Shown here: in pieces, positions 35,701 through 47,753 of the stretch
How positions within the stretch are numbered: position 1 is the first letter of the stretch
How the letters are laid out: the number at the start of each line of letters is the position of its first letter
From: Daucus carota subsp. sativus
Taxonomy: Eukaryota > Streptophyta > Magnoliopsida > Apiales > Apiaceae
Assembly (NCBI RefSeq): GCF_001625215.2
Contig: NC_030389.2
Span: forward strand, 1,710,930 to 1,774,929
Length of the DNA: 64,000 nucleotides
Direction of reading: 5' to 3'
Program-made: the position numbers and the translations under genes
Notes under the pieces: model-generated
Databases searched by the model: none
Told to the model about the DNA's origin: nothing
What the model saw: the letters and a program-made list of their open reading frames with translations, nothing else

Positions 35701-38592
35701 TTACTCTGTCATGCTTTTGTTGGTAATTATGCATCATGCATTTTGCTTATGTGGTACACAAGTCATGCATCATCACTTTCAGGTGTTAGGGACAAGTAAC
35801 TAGTTGAAAGATTATTACTACACCTGGAGCTTAGCTCTTCTATCATCTTTACGCTGTGCAAGTGCAACATAAAGAGGTTTGGTAAACACCATCTTTCCAT
35901 TCATCTCAGAGAGCTGCACACAATTGACATATATGAGTCGTAACTCATACGACTATAGAGTTAAAACAAACCATAAGCAGAAGACAGCTTACTGCTCTAG
36001 AAGCCTCCTCCGGGGTTGAAAATGCAACAAATCCTGATCCTTTACTCGTTCCAGTAGGATCTCGCATAACCTATCCACATAATTATATATGACAATAACC
36101 AATGCAGAAACAAATGGGTAATACCTAAAGAAAGTGCTAATATACAAACCTTGCATGATGTTATTGTACCAAAAGGAGTGAACAATTCCTTAAGCTTATC
36201 ATCACCGATGCTATCATCCAAATTTTTTACATATAAGTTTAGCCCTTGTGATTTATCTGCCGTCTCCTTCATGTTCTGCTCAAACTTAACTTTCAATTCC
36301 ATCTCTCTCTCAGACTTCTTCTGCGCTTTCCCAACATACCACTCCTTATGATCAAATTTTTTACCATTAAGAGCCTCCACTGATCTAGCAGCAGCATCCG
36401 CATCTTCAAAGTTGACGAATCCAAAGCACTTCGAGTTCCCGTATCCATCCCTCATCACAACAACACTTGTGATCTCTCCAAATTCACCGAATATTTTTTT
36501 TAGGTCTTCTTCACTTGTTGCTTCAGCTAAATTCTTCACATAGACATTAGTAAATTTTGACTTGTCTGTTGCCAGCTCTCGTTCCTGCTTGCGAAGGAAA
36601 GGTCCTACATATACTTGCTTATCATTCAATAGCATACCATTAAGCTGCTCTATAGCTTTCTGAGCACCTTCCTCGCTATCATATTGCACAAAACCATAGC
36701 CCTTTGATTGACCAGAGTCATCAGTCACAATCTTGCAAGAGATGATATTGCCAAATGTAGAAAATGTGTCTTGCAGTGCTTTTTGGTCAATTGTCTTGTC
36801 CAAATTCTGAAAGAGTATATGGTCAATTAATAATGAAGAAATCAGGAAGAGGGGAGGGAAAATGAGAGAAAATGAGTACAGGTCAAGAGGTACGAAAGCA
36901 GGTAAGTAATACCTTAATGAATATATTTCCAGACCCACTTCTACGTACAGTCGGGTCCCGAAGTGACTTCGCTATCCTGATGGGCTTCCCATTGAGAGGA
37001 GTAAAGTTCAACAGCTCCATTGCCCTAGCAGCTGTTATAAACATTAGAGAAATTGCACAAATAACATACTAAATTTGTTGCAATTGATAGTGTTTAACTA
37101 CACTGTAGGAAACATGTTCTTTCCTATAAAGTTGTATCGATGTTCGGATAAATATATAAATATTCCAAACAACATGCATGTACAAAAGAAACTCTATAAC
37201 TTTTTAAAAATATATTTGAAGTTTAAACTTTAATAAAAAGATGGTGTGAGTGATTCCACCATCTAGAATCTGTTGTTACGTGTGTATTGAAAAAGTAATT
37301 GTCATTCTTGGCACATTATCAACCAAGTACAAATGGAGGAAATTTAACAATAATTACCTTATAAAATCACCAAATATGAATATGTATAGTTGCATTTTGC
37401 TACTAGCATCGGAGTACAAGTTCTATTTCAGCACCAAATATTAATTTTTGGTGCCATATTATAGCAATGGCTATGGCCATTGCCATTGCCATTTTGCAAC
37501 TAGCATTAGAGTTGCTCTAAATATGGAGAGAAGTTTGGTTATTAAATGTGTTAAAATCTAATAAACCTAGACCTAAATTTTGAGTAATTACTTGCTAGTT
37601 TAATGAACTTGAGATTATTAACTGCCAAATGTAATGCTGCGCTGTAAATTTTTAATAACGTGTAGTGTATGCATAGCTTCAATTAGGCTCCCGCTTTGCA
37701 CTTACGCCCACAAAACGCTTTTCACCTCGATATTTACTAGAAACAATAAAATGTTCTAAGTGTGGGGTATCAGACTCTTATCAACACCAAATATATTGCT
37801 AAAAAACTTCTATACGAAGTGAAGACTGTAGCTCTTCTTTTAAGCGGTGCGGCAATTGAGGATTCCATGAAGTAAACACTTCAGCTCTTGATTTAGCTAG
37901 TGCAGCGATTGAGGAGGGTGTACTGTATAAAGACATAAAATATAAAAATATCCTGAAAAATGCTTAAAATAGTACCGGGAAAAGTTAATACTCCTTTAAT
38001 TTCAAAGGCCATTAACATGAAACCGGTCTCTTCCTTTTATTTTTTTTACAAAAGTGCTATAGTATTGGTGACTTTCTAGTCCTCCCCAACCACCCTATAC
38101 CCCCACCCCCGTCTACACTACCATAAGCACGATTAGGTATCTCCACAAAGGTCTACAAACAAGTTTAAGGATGACTGATTTCCAATCACTTCATCAAAAA
38201 AATTTCCATATCCTACACCATTACTTAATTCCTTACTCTCACACAATTCAAACATAATACACAAACTAGACCTCCTAAACACATATAAACCAAATCAATT
38301 ACCATCAGAAAACAAATTCAACAACACGCATCAACCAAATAAACTCAAAGCATCCAATCAACTAACCATCTTGCGGATTGCTATAATTAACATAACCATA
38401 ACCAAGCGATCGTCCAGTCGCCAAGTCCCTACAAACCCGAACCGAAACCACCTGAGCTATCTGGTTAAACAGATCATACAGCTGAGAATCAGTCACATTC
38501 CAATCAAGATCACCAACATAAAGCGAAGTCATCGGCACAAACTGGTTGCCACCACCACTCACTCCCTGTGCTTGCACTTGCACCTGTTCCAT
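32745..38592 (-). CDS. PABP: Cytoplasmic poly(A)-binding protein, complete, 9 exons
   Basis: This protein coats mRNA poly(A) tails in the cytoplasm and bridges to translation initiation factors and deadenylases. Minus-strand exons are 38592-38367, 37031-36913, 36806-36150, 36070-35993, 35913-35824, 35684-35547, 33755-33591, 33502-33329 and 32990-32745, all in frame, 630 aa, the usual family length. Four RRMs are visible: RNP2 SLYVGDL (23-29) and RNP1 LGYGYVNY (63-70) in RRM1; NIFIKNL (111) and KGYGFVQY in RRM2; NVYVKNL (202) and KCFGFVNF in RRM3; NLYVKNL (305) with KGSGFVAF in RRM4. A Pro/Gln/Met-rich linker follows, then the C-terminal MLLE domain with [10 protein letters not shown] (569-578). 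The ATG at 38592 (context GAAATGG) is chosen because it starts a normal PABP N-terminus. Closest class is likely plant PAB2/4/8. Confidence 0.97.
34395..34765. repeat. Imperfect tandem duplication in PABP intron 6
   Basis: Two copies about 180-190 bp apart share GGTGCATAA(A/G)AATGCTTTT, TTGACTTGCTCAT and CCCAGACTA(C/T)TCAATTTC. Mismatches and small indels show an older event than the SUD1 intron duplication. Confidence 0.7.
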
Positions 38593-38690
38593 TTCACTCA
38601 CAAACCCTAACAAATAAATAAAATTCTATGATCACCTTCTTTTTCCTTTTTTTTTTTTAATTTTTCTCAAGTCTTCCCTCTCCTCTTCTT

Positions 38691-38701
38691 ATTTATAAAT
38701 A
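38691..38701 (-). promoter_or_regulatory. Likely TATA box of PABP
   Basis: On the minus strand TTATTTATAAATAAG reads as a good TATA box about 100 bases above the ATG, predicting a 5' UTR of about 70 bases. GGGCCCGGG sits just upstream (38717-38725) as a GGGCC-type (TCP-like) element. A telo-box-like TTAGGGTTT lies immediately upstream of the ATG. Both motifs are common in plant translation genes. Confidence 0.6.
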
Positions 38702-39062
38702 ACCCGAAAAGGGTACGGGCCCGGGTCCCTCACAAACGACTGATGCGAAAACAAACAAGATAATCTAAACTTTGTGTTTGGTTTTTTGGAATATAAGGTG
38801 TATATAGAGGAGAGGGAAGTATAGATAAATAGATATGGATAGAGTGGCCGGAGAATCCGGCGGAGAGGGTCGCCGGCGACGGCGATGAAGGGTTTGAAAG
38901 GGACGGGGAGATGACCAGGAATGTAAGAGACGGACAGGGTTGGTCTGCAAGTGGTTTAAAAAGTACTTACGAGGTTTTTATAAGGTGGTTTTGAGGAGTT
39001 TGTGTTTGTGTGTACTTGCAGAAATCTAGGCTGTTGGATTGTTTGTACAACACTGTTTTGCC

Positions 39063-39752
39063 TAGGGCTGAGCAAAACCGAACCGAAACCGAATAACCGA
39101 ACCGAACCGTGCAATTCTGATTAGGTTCGGTTTTTATTTTTCTGAAAATTTCGGTTAAATCGGTTTTCGGTTATTAACCGAATTGTTATTCGGTTCGGTT
39201 CGGTTATTAGAAATATAAATACGGTTATAACCGAAATAACCGAATTATATATGTATTATTTTTGAATTATAATATATATACATATAATATATTATATAGA
39301 AACAGAAATCAGATACAGACACAGACTTGCTTACCCAATTACCCTCGAGTCTCATACACAATACATAATCTAATTACTCACAGCACGCTCTCAGCCTCTC
39401 CTTCGTCCCTGGAGTACACTAGCCGCCGACTTCAAGAATCAAGAACCATGTGCATCATGTTGCCGTGATAGAACAGATCACAAGCACCAGCATACAAGCA
39501 GCACAACAAGTCTGCAAGCCTTTTGTTAATTGCTAGAAGGCCGACGTGTATTAAAGTTTTTTAAAAAATAAAAATTAAAAATTCGGTTTTTTCATAATCG
39601 AAACCGAATTAACCGAATTATTTCGGTTCGGTTTCAGTTCGGTTTAATAGATAATTCGGTTCGGTTCGGTTTAATAAAAAATTTGTATTTCGGTTTTCGG
39701 TTATTTCGGTTCGGTTCGGTTTTGAACCGAACCGACCGAATGCTCAGCCCTA
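39063..39752. mobile_element. hAT-like non-autonomous element, 690 bp
   Basis: The terminal inverted repeats are TAGGGCTGAGCA and TGCTCAGCCCTA. An exact 8-bp target duplication, GTTTTGCC, lies at 39055-39062 and 39753-39760. Eight-bp duplications and TAGGG-type ends point to the hAT superfamily. Both subterminal regions consist of many copies of CGGTTCGG/CCGAACCG in opposite orientation. The centre has no transposase. It sits about 470 bases above the PABP start codon. Confidence 0.92.
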
Positions 39753-40162
39753 GTTTTGCCAGGTCAGGTTTTTTTATTACCGAAATTCACTTGCTCGTAA
39801 CGACAAACACAATATTCAGAGAAGTTTCATTTATTCAAAAAGCTTATTATCTAATCGAAAAATATTAAAATGTCTTCGGAAGCTTAGATAATAAAACTTA
39901 ATGTCCGAAAAAAATACGTCTCAACTTGTAAGACCACGCTACCTACAACAAATATAATTCATTAATAACAAAAAAATAATAATAATAAATTTAATTATTA
40001 AAATCGATATAGTTTCTCAGAAGAAGATAAATCCAAAAGTAATTTATCAAAAATGAAGATAAATAGAAAAAATAGAAAAAATTATATCTAACCAAAGGGA
40101 GACCCTTTGGCCAGGTCAGGTTCTTAGATTCGCTCGCTGTCTTAAAAAGATGTAAAATACTA

Positions 40163-40398
40163 CTCCCTCTAGTTCTTATTATAAGTCACTGAGATCTTTT
40201 GCACACAATTCTAGGTGCTTTGACTACACACTGAAAATTATTATTTTTAAAATTTTCTTTTTCTGAATCAAAATATATATCACATATTTTGATTCAGAAA
40301 AACAAAAATTTAAAAAAAAATAATTTTAAGTCTTTGGTCAAAGTACCTAGAATTATGCGTAAAAAGTCTTGGTGCCTTATAACAAGGACCAGAGGGAG
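40163..40398. mobile_element. Stowaway-like MITE
   Basis: The ends CTCCCTCTAGTTCTTATTAT and CAAGGACCAGAGGGAG are inverted, flanked by TA at 40161-40162 and 40399-40400. The centre is a near-perfect palindrome around TTTTGATTCAGAAAAA-type arms. Confidence 0.85.
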
Positions 40399-40400
40399 TA

Positions 40401-40677
40401 TCCCCCCGTCCCACGAAAAACATCATCGGATTTTAAAGTAGCACGATCTAATTCAAAAATTACAAGTATACGCATATTAAGAAAGTATTAATTAAAATTT
40501 TCTCACTTGTATCTCTAATAAATGTAGGAATGTAGATTCTTATTCAATTATATACAACTTTCAAGAAGAGTAATTTTAAAATATTGTCAATATATTTGCA
40601 TTGGAAACTAAAAGTAGACAAGTATCATGGGAGAAAATTTTCCTCTAGAAGAGACTTGTATTGCGGGACGAAGGGAG
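40401..40677. mobile_element. Second Stowaway-like MITE abutting the first
   Basis: It starts TCCCCCCGTCCC and ends GGGACGAAGGGAG, with TA at 40399-40400, shared with the preceding element, and 40678-40679. The interior differs from its neighbour, so this is a second insertion of a different subfamily rather than a tandem copy. Confidence 0.75.
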
Positions 40678-41221
40678 TATTATTTTTTATCAGGAAATTT
40701 GAAATAGTTTATCTAGTGTGTGTGGCATGAATATATGTTAAGAGATAAATTCTATGCATTTATCTTCATTTGATTGGTGTGATTGTTATATATGCAGGGG
40801 TTCCACCATTATTAAAAAAACAAAAAACAAATTAAATGAGCCAAAAATATAAAATTTGGTGCTTAGAATGTGTACATAACACACCATTAAAAAATCGAAT
40901 TTGAAATAATATTGGTGTATTTTCTAATATGGTTGATGCATAATAAATATATCTTTAAATTTTATCTTACTCACTTATACTATGATTATGTAATTGTCAT
41001 ATTTTTTATTGTATAATATTTTAATATAGACCGATCTCAACGTTAATAGATGTTCTCGTAAATTGAAATACCGTATTGATTTAATATATTCAATGAAATT
41101 ATCATAAAAGATAAAGAGCTGTTTTGAGAATCAACTCTCATGGCCACAAATTGAGAGAATTTGCACCTACTTTAAATTTCTGTGTTCTAACCATCCTTTC
41201 TCCATTTATTTAATTTTTTAC

Positions 41222-41400
41222 GTAGGAACTCGAGCCGCTAACCTTCGGGTGCGCACCGATAAACCCATGAGCTCACGTAATAGCCTGCAAACTACGTGAA
41301 CCAGATAAACCGCAATTAAGCCACAGGCTCTGGTCCAGAAGACGTAAACCGCAATCAAGCGATAGACTCTGGTTCAGAAGGCATAATCACAAATTCTCTT
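41222..41400 (-). repeat. Probable tRNA-derived SINE, minus strand
   Basis: On the minus strand an A-box-like TGAGCTCATGGGTT and a B-box-like GGCTCGAGTTCC lie about 30 bases apart, followed by an A-rich tail. Next to it the word TTGCGGTTTA with CTGG(A/T)(C/T)CAGAG is duplicated (41300-41380). The boundaries are uncertain. Confidence 0.45.
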
Positions 41401-42710
41401 TTTTTGGGAGTCGTACCCATACAGTCCCCTTTTAATCAAGTGAACCAACCCTTGCATGCCGTTTCTCCATTTTGCAAATCTACATCGCTTAATAACTAAT
41501 GTCATATCATTCATCGATCCTCTCTTTTATTTAATTTTTTTAATAAACCTCAATATGATCTTTTTAAGAAAATCCAGATGTCACTTTTCTCAATAAAAAA
41601 TTGTCCGTATATTGGTGGCGTTTGTTACACAATTATCAATTAATATGATTGATAGTTCTGAATATTGGACTGCAGATGGATGTAAAGGTCAATTGCAATG
41701 TAGGTTGGATATTCAATGTGTTGAGCGGCTATTTGGATATTTGAAAATGAAACTCTAATTTATTTAACTCGTTCTTTGGTTCAAAATTAGGTTGTAATTG
41801 ACCATTTCAGGAGTTGGCATGACTGAATTGTGATACTTCCTTGTTTTATTAAGTATGTTTTGTTTTGATAAAACCACTTTCTCGTAAAAAAAAATTGTAC
41901 TTCAACATTGTAAATAATTAATTATTCACCAAGTAATTTAGTAATAAAAAGTTGGTTTTTTTGAAAATATATTCTTTCCTAAAAGAAAATAATTTTTGCA
42001 TCTTAGATATATTTCAAAAAAAAAAATCTACTAATTTACATAAAATAAAAACAATAATAATACAAAATCCTAACATTTTTATTTTAAATTTAAAAAGGAA
42101 ACATCTAATTAAAAATTTCAGTTATATTATAATATAATTCTTAAATATGACATCATAATTATTTCTTTCAAGCAGGGGGCGGCCTGATTCGACATTTATC
42201 ATAGGATCTCAAAATTTGAAACAATCATTATTTTTAAAAGTCCATCTAAAAATAAAGACCCAACATCATCTTACACCCTAGTCACTTTGAGAAGAAATAA
42301 ATAAATTTCAGGAAAATAGAATATTATTTATATTAATAAATATCAAAGTTATAAAAAGACAAAATAAAATACTAACATAAATTAAAGAAAATTTACCAAA
42401 ACTATCACCGTTTCTAAGTTTTTTTAATGCGATTTTACTATCTTTTGAAAATATTTACAAAAATATTAATTGTTTAGAAAATATTTTAAAAATACGATCT
42501 GCAACTAGATGCAGCTTCAGTGTAGTTGCATACAGTACTTTTGCAAATATTTCAGAATTTTGATATTCGTGTAAAATATTTGGAAAAAAAATGTTGTATC
42601 TTTACAAAAAATGTTTTGGATTTGAATATTTATGAGAAACCCCTAAATTAAATTGATAAAATTTCATGCTTACAAAAGTAGTATTTTTTAACACTTTTAA
42701 ATGGAATAAT

Positions 42711-42910
42711 CCTTTGTCTCAATTTACATGTCCATTTTGATTTTAAAAAAGTCAAATTGACCTATCGTTAGCTTATGTTAAAAAATATTTACTTATTATA
42801 TTAGAAAATAAAAATTTACATTTTAAGATAGACCAAATGTATTTCTCTAATGATATAATTTTTTCGATTTTTTTTTAATTTATATAACATATATTAATTT
42901 GAGTCAAAGG
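42711..42910. mobile_element. Stowaway-like MITE, 200 bp
   Basis: CCTTTGTCTCAATTTACATG at the left end is mirrored by TTAATTTGAGTCAAAGG at the right end, and AT-rich inverted sequence continues inward. Target duplication was not established. Confidence 0.65.
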
Positions 42911-43001
42911 GCCTGTTTGTTTGTCTGAAGCAACTTCTGCTTTTGACTTCTACTTTTTTACTTTTCTTGATTCGTTTGTGTAAAAAAGTAGAAGCACTTT
43001 T

Positions 43002-43876
43002 TTTTTTGACAAAATGCAAATTCATTCCATTAAATTAAAACAAGTCTAGTCGGGACAAATCCCCAACTGACAATGCAATCAGGTTGATAAACAATAAAAC
43101 GAGCTAAACAAATAGCCTCATTGTTTCCAGACTGCTTAACACACTGAATCCAAGAATTCTTGAAACTGAAAATGAATACAAAGGCTTCTCAAGTAATCCA
43201 GCCTACATCAATCCCGAAAATGATAGCTTCACAATTGACCTTCACAATAGTTCCATGGTTGTTGCGGTGTTCAGGCGACTTAAAAATTAAGTAATGAGGA
43301 ACAAGAGTCCTCAAATAATGAACAACTATAATTTGTGAAAGGTGAGCACATGCGATCGCCACCGTTCCAAGCATACCCAGCTATCTACATGTCGAGAGTC
43401 AGCTATAGACATGCCGAAAGTATTAATGATACGATAAGCCAGATTTCCCAAAACTCCATCCCAATCATTCTCATTGATAACACAGAAACACATAACAACC
43501 ACAACTATAACAACGCAGAACCACCCAAAAATTGGGTACTAAATCAACACACGCCAAAAGACGAGACGGGAAAACACAATTGGACCTTTGATTTCAAAAG
43601 ATCTGATTTATTCAGAAAACAATCAAGCCCAAGCTCAAATCCGAAACAGATCCGAGAATAAAACTCGATTGGAATCTTCGAGGTTTAAGCAACACTCGAT
43701 TTTATTGAAAAACAAAAAACTGGTAAATAGTGGAGAAGATGGGAGAGTGAAAAGGATTTGGTGGATGAAGAGGATGAATGTGAAGAATGGAGAAGTGATG
43801 ACTAGTTTTGGGAGTCGACTCTCAAAACCCTAATTTGAGAGAGAATACCTCTAAGTCTTTTCTTGAACATGACCTT
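43002..43876 (-). mobile_element. Non-LTR retroelement insertion with 15-bp target duplication
   Basis: On the minus strand the insertion ends in a short A-run (T-run at 43002-43007). It is bracketed by the identical 15-mer AGTAGAAGCACTTTT at 42987-43001 and 43877-43891. Its 3' part reads as degraded RNase H-like coding (TIVKVNCEAIIFGIDVGW, then SWIQCVKQSGNNEAICLARF), like plant LINEs. Its 5' part looks like a leader with CTCTCAAATTAGGGTTTTG. At 875 bp with both a leader and a 3' end, it resembles an internally deleted LINE rather than a 5'-truncated one. Confidence 0.8.
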
Positions 43877-44560
43877 AGTAGAAGCACTTTTAAGAAGGAG
43901 AATGTTGGCTTCTCTCTCGCAGCTTTTTTTTCTGAACAGTTTATTAACTTATTTTGCTTCTCACTTCTGCTCCACTTTTCTAGTTTAAACAAAACGTCAC
44001 TTTTTTTAAATTTACTCGAACGGTCTCAAAATATAATCAATTTGACTAATTTAAAATAAAAGTGACAGTGTGCTTGAGAGTTGAGACGGAGATGGTATTC
44101 CTCGTTTCATCCGTAATCCAAAGCACACGTTGGGGAGAAAAAAGGAAATACAAGAAAGAGGACAAAACCGATGACAATTGCAGGGCTGTTACCGCAAACA
44201 TACAAAAAGAACAGGGACCAATATATAAATCCGAAAAAACCACAGGGACTTAAAAATAAATACATAAATAAACTCCAATCTGTTAGACTTTCTTTAATCG
44301 CCTCTCTTCGTTCCAATCACAATTAAACCCAAAACTCGAACGACGGCGACCGGAAAGTCTCACTCACGCCGATCGGCGCTCAGCTCCGGCGACTTCACAT
44401 CTCTTATTTCAACGGTATATTATAATTCCATCACTCTTTTTTTCGTTTTTATCTTCGTTTTCGTATTAATCTGCTTATTTTATCTGTATGTAGATGTGTT
44501 TGTTTGTAGTTGAGGTTTTTGTGTGTATGAGTTGTGTTTAGCTTTACGAGATTGTAGATC

Positions 44561-45000
44561 GAGTGGCGAAGCGAGTTCGATATCGGAGTGTTGACTGTTT
44601 CGAGTGGTGTTTTAGGGATCGTAATCGCAATTGTTGTGCTTAGGTTAAGTACTTGTGTAGTGATCACTTCATTTAGTATCTATTAATTTTTATGTGTGCT
44701 CTGATATTGCTCGAGTGATGAGTATGCTGGAAATGAGTCGGAAAACTGAATGCTGGTGAAGTGAGTTTGATATCGTTTGTTGACTGTTTCGAGTGTTGTT
44801 TTTTGGATCGTAAATCATAATTGTTATGGTTAGGTTAAGTGTTTGTGCAGTACTCACTTCATTTTAGTATATACAGGTTAATTGTAATTTTTTTAAAATT
44901 AATTTATGTGTACTAGTGATATTGCTCAAGGATCAGTATGCTAAAAATGAGATTCAGAGAACGGAGTGCTGTGCATGTTATTTTGACTTACTCTGTTGAC
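44561..45000 (+). repeat. Diverged ~190-bp tandem repeats in PTEN2 UTR intron
   Basis: Successive units share GTTGACTGTTTCGAGTG(G/T)TG, then GGATCGTAA, TTAGGTTAAGT(A/G)(C/T)TTGTG and CACTTCATTT. Units start near 44561 and 44752, with a poorer third near 44960. Further relics occur on both sides of the hAT insertion (45060-45234, 46188-46260) and near 47880-47970. The array was thus in place before the hAT element split it. Confidence 0.65.
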
Positions 45001-45234
45001 TGTTTGTGTTTAAAGGCGGTTTTGGAAAGAAATGCGGCAGGTCTAATTGATTGAATTGTGACCGTTGATTTAGTATATTTATTAAATATAATATTATTAG
45101 GATATTAAAGGTGTAAAACTATATTCTGTTCCCCGAAGAGAATTGTGGCAATTAATTTGAGGTATAATTTTGTATTTAAAGAGTATCTGTATATTTTGAG
45201 TGAGGTCTTACAGATATTATTTTGCAGCTGTTAT

Positions 45235-46187
45235 TAGAGCAGGCCATTCGGGCGGGCCGGGGCGGTTCGGGCCGGTTCAGACGGTTTCCGAACCGTCACC
45301 GGTGGAACCGTAACCGGCCCGTCTAGGTCGGCGGTCCGGTCCGTGCCGGGCCGAGCTGAAGAAATTGAAAACCGGAACCGTGTTATACGAATTGTACGGG
45401 TTTGGCGGTTAAGCGAGTTAAACGGTTCGAGGCGGGTCGCGGTTTCACGGTTCCACGGGTTACACGGTTCAACATTAAAAAGGAGTTTGATAACAAGTAT
45501 GGTCCTACGTGGCAGTGTGCCTAGCCTGTGTAATGTTGATTCTTTCAGTAGCTTTCTTTATTTAATATATTTAATAGTTATTTTTATAAATATATATTTA
45601 AATCTGAATGACTTAAAATTTTATATATTTAATAGTTATTTTTATTAAAAAACAAGATTAAAAATTGATAATTCATTAAATTAACATGAAAAAATTTACA
45701 ATACAAATTTTTGATTAATTATATCTATATAATAATAAATGCATTTTCTTTGAAATTATTATCGATGTGTTAATATATAAACCACGTTTTTAATAAGATT
45801 CAAATCTTGTTAATAAAATAAACTATTTATTTTATTAGTTTTATAATCATAAATATATTATAGTATAATAAATGATTATATTAAAGGTAATATGCGTTAA
45901 ATTAGCACACATATTCATCAACACAAAAGGCATATGAACCACGGTTCAAGCGGGTTTCCACGGTTTCACGGGTTCGCGGTTCAAGGCGGGTCAACGCGGT
46001 TTTGACGATTTTGACGTGCCGGTTCGTGGCGGTTTGCGAATCGAACATACGGGAACCATAACCGGCTCGTCGGTAATTACAGTTCGTGCTGGTTCGTGCC
46101 GGTTCGTACCCGGTACGTTAAAATACGGGCTAAATGACGGTTCGGACCGGTTCGGGCCGAGCCAAACCGCCCGAATGGCCGGCTCTA
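45235..46187. mobile_element. hAT-like non-autonomous element, 953 bp
   Basis: The ends are TAGAGCAGGCCATTCGGGCGG-like on the left and CCGCCCGAATGGCC ... GGCTCTA on the right, in inverted orientation. An exact 8-bp duplication, GCTGTTAT, lies at 45227-45234 and 46188-46195. Both subterminal regions are GC-rich tandem arrays of GGTTCGGGCC/CGGTTC words, unlike the AT-rich centre. There is no transposase. It lies in the inferred 5' UTR intron of PTEN2. Confidence 0.92.
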
Positions 46188-46483
46188 GCTGTTATGCTTA
46201 GTTTAAATGCTTGCTCAGTGGTTTATTTTATTTTGTAGAAAACTAATAACAGGTTGATTGTGATATACATATACTCTTTATAATCCTTGAATTACCACTA
46301 TGCTTAGAATGAGAACTGGAGAACTAATTGCTATGCACCTTTTCTCGACTTTTCTGTTCATGTTTATATGTCGTTTTGGTCGAAAATGCGTCCAGTCGAA
46401 TTGATCGAATTTCGAGCTTGTATTTTTGTTATAGTTTCAAAATGTATATAATATAATTTAAGTTTTATAAATGTAAAACTATA

Positions 46484-46640
46484 CTCCGTCCCCTAAAAAC
46501 TACATTATGTACAGTATACTAACGCCTACAAGTTAAAAAAATGGTAAACTATGAAGGAATAAATTTAAACTTGTAGTCTAAGTTCAGTCAATTTGACCAA
46601 ATATTTGTCTAAAAGGACATTTAAGTAGGAACGAAGGAAT
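46484..46640. mobile_element. Stowaway-like MITE
   Basis: CTCCGTCCCCTAAAAACTA at the left end is partly mirrored by TAGGAACGAAGGAAT at the right, with TA on both outer sides. It is short and diverged. Confidence 0.6.
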
Positions 46641-46800
46641 TATGTTGCTATGTAGTGTTCAAGTGCACAACATTTAGTTCTTGGTTCTCATTTGAATTTA
46701 ATGCTATATACTTGTGTGTATAACTTTGCTTGATGATCATATAATGTTATAATTTTTTTTTTGTGCTAAGTACTGTCCAAATAAATATAAACATGTTACA

Positions 46801-47753
46801 GGGTCTCAATATTGTAATTCACCTTTTGAGATAGCTGGGTTAGATTCGCCAAATCTAGAAGCTTTGAAATGAGTTACATCACCGATTGATATCCTTAGTG
46901 ATTTCAGTTTATTTATTTATTGCGATTGGAACAAAGGATCGGCACATTAAAGAACGTCTAAAGGATTCGAACAAATTTTATTTATTTTGAAATCCTTATA
47001 ATTTTTTATATTTCACATCGTTCTCCCCATCAGATTTGTATATATCTAATAATATACCGCCAAGTGCTGGTTTTTCTTTTCCTTGCTCTTTTTGTCATTT
47101 TGCTCGTCATAGAATATGGATAACTTCGGATAACTACATAGTAACATACATACTATTTCGTTAGATAGTTTAGGTATTATCTAGTAAGGAAGAGCGATAT
47201 TTTACACCTTTGTGAAGGAAAATAATGCACACGATTCACCAATTTATAACGAAAGTACTCTATGAACATGTTATGATAATATTCATTAGCGAGTACCTAA
47301 TCGTGATAAATTAGTGAATGGTTTACACTATTTTTCCTTCACGAAAGGTTTAAAATATCGCTCTTCCTTACTAGATAGTACTCACACTATTTAATTAAAT
47401 AGTATTGTATATTACAATATAGTTATCCGAAGTTATTCATATTCCATGACGAGCAAAATGACAAAAAGAACAAGGAAATAAAAACCGGCACTTGGCTAAT
47501 TAGATATATACAACTCTAACGGGGAGAATGATATGAAATATAAAAAACTATAAGGGTTTCAAAATAAATAAATTTGTTCCGATACTTTAGACGTTCTTTA
47601 ATGTGCCAATCGGCTCAATCCTTTGTTCCAGCCGTAATAAATAGACTGAAATTGCTAAGGATATTAATCGGAGATCTAACTTATTCCAAATGGCGTCTAG
47701 ATTACGCGAATCTGACTCTGCTATCTCGAAAGGTAAATTACAATATTGAGACC
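46801..47753. mobile_element. Large foldback element, arms about 450 bp
   Basis: The left arm from GGGTCTCAATATTGTAATTC (46801) and the right arm ending GAATTAC-like ... CAATATTGAGACC (47753) are inverted copies over most of their length. Matching blocks include CGAGCAAAATGACAAAAAG and ACGTTCTTTAATGTGCCA (right arm) and their complements on the left. The centre near 47270 is a short non-paired segment. There is no transposase. No clear target duplication was found; a Mutator-type foldback is possible. If the UTR intron is real, this is transcribed as a long hairpin in PTEN2 pre-mRNA. Confidence 0.85.

Larger units (their letters stand above)
39761..44290. other. Transposon-rich spacer between PABP and PTEN2
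   Basis: The spacer is filled mainly by elements listed separately: two abutting Stowaway MITEs, a probable SINE, another MITE and a non-LTR insertion. The stretches between them, notably 40680-41220 and 41400-42710, are AT-rich with no credible gene. PABP and PTEN2 diverge across it, so both promoters lie at its edges. Confidence 0.5.

Noticed and set aside
43335..43833. Plus-strand ORFs of 108 and 81 aa
   Set aside because: They run antisense through the non-LTR insertion and show no protein-like conservation that I recognise.
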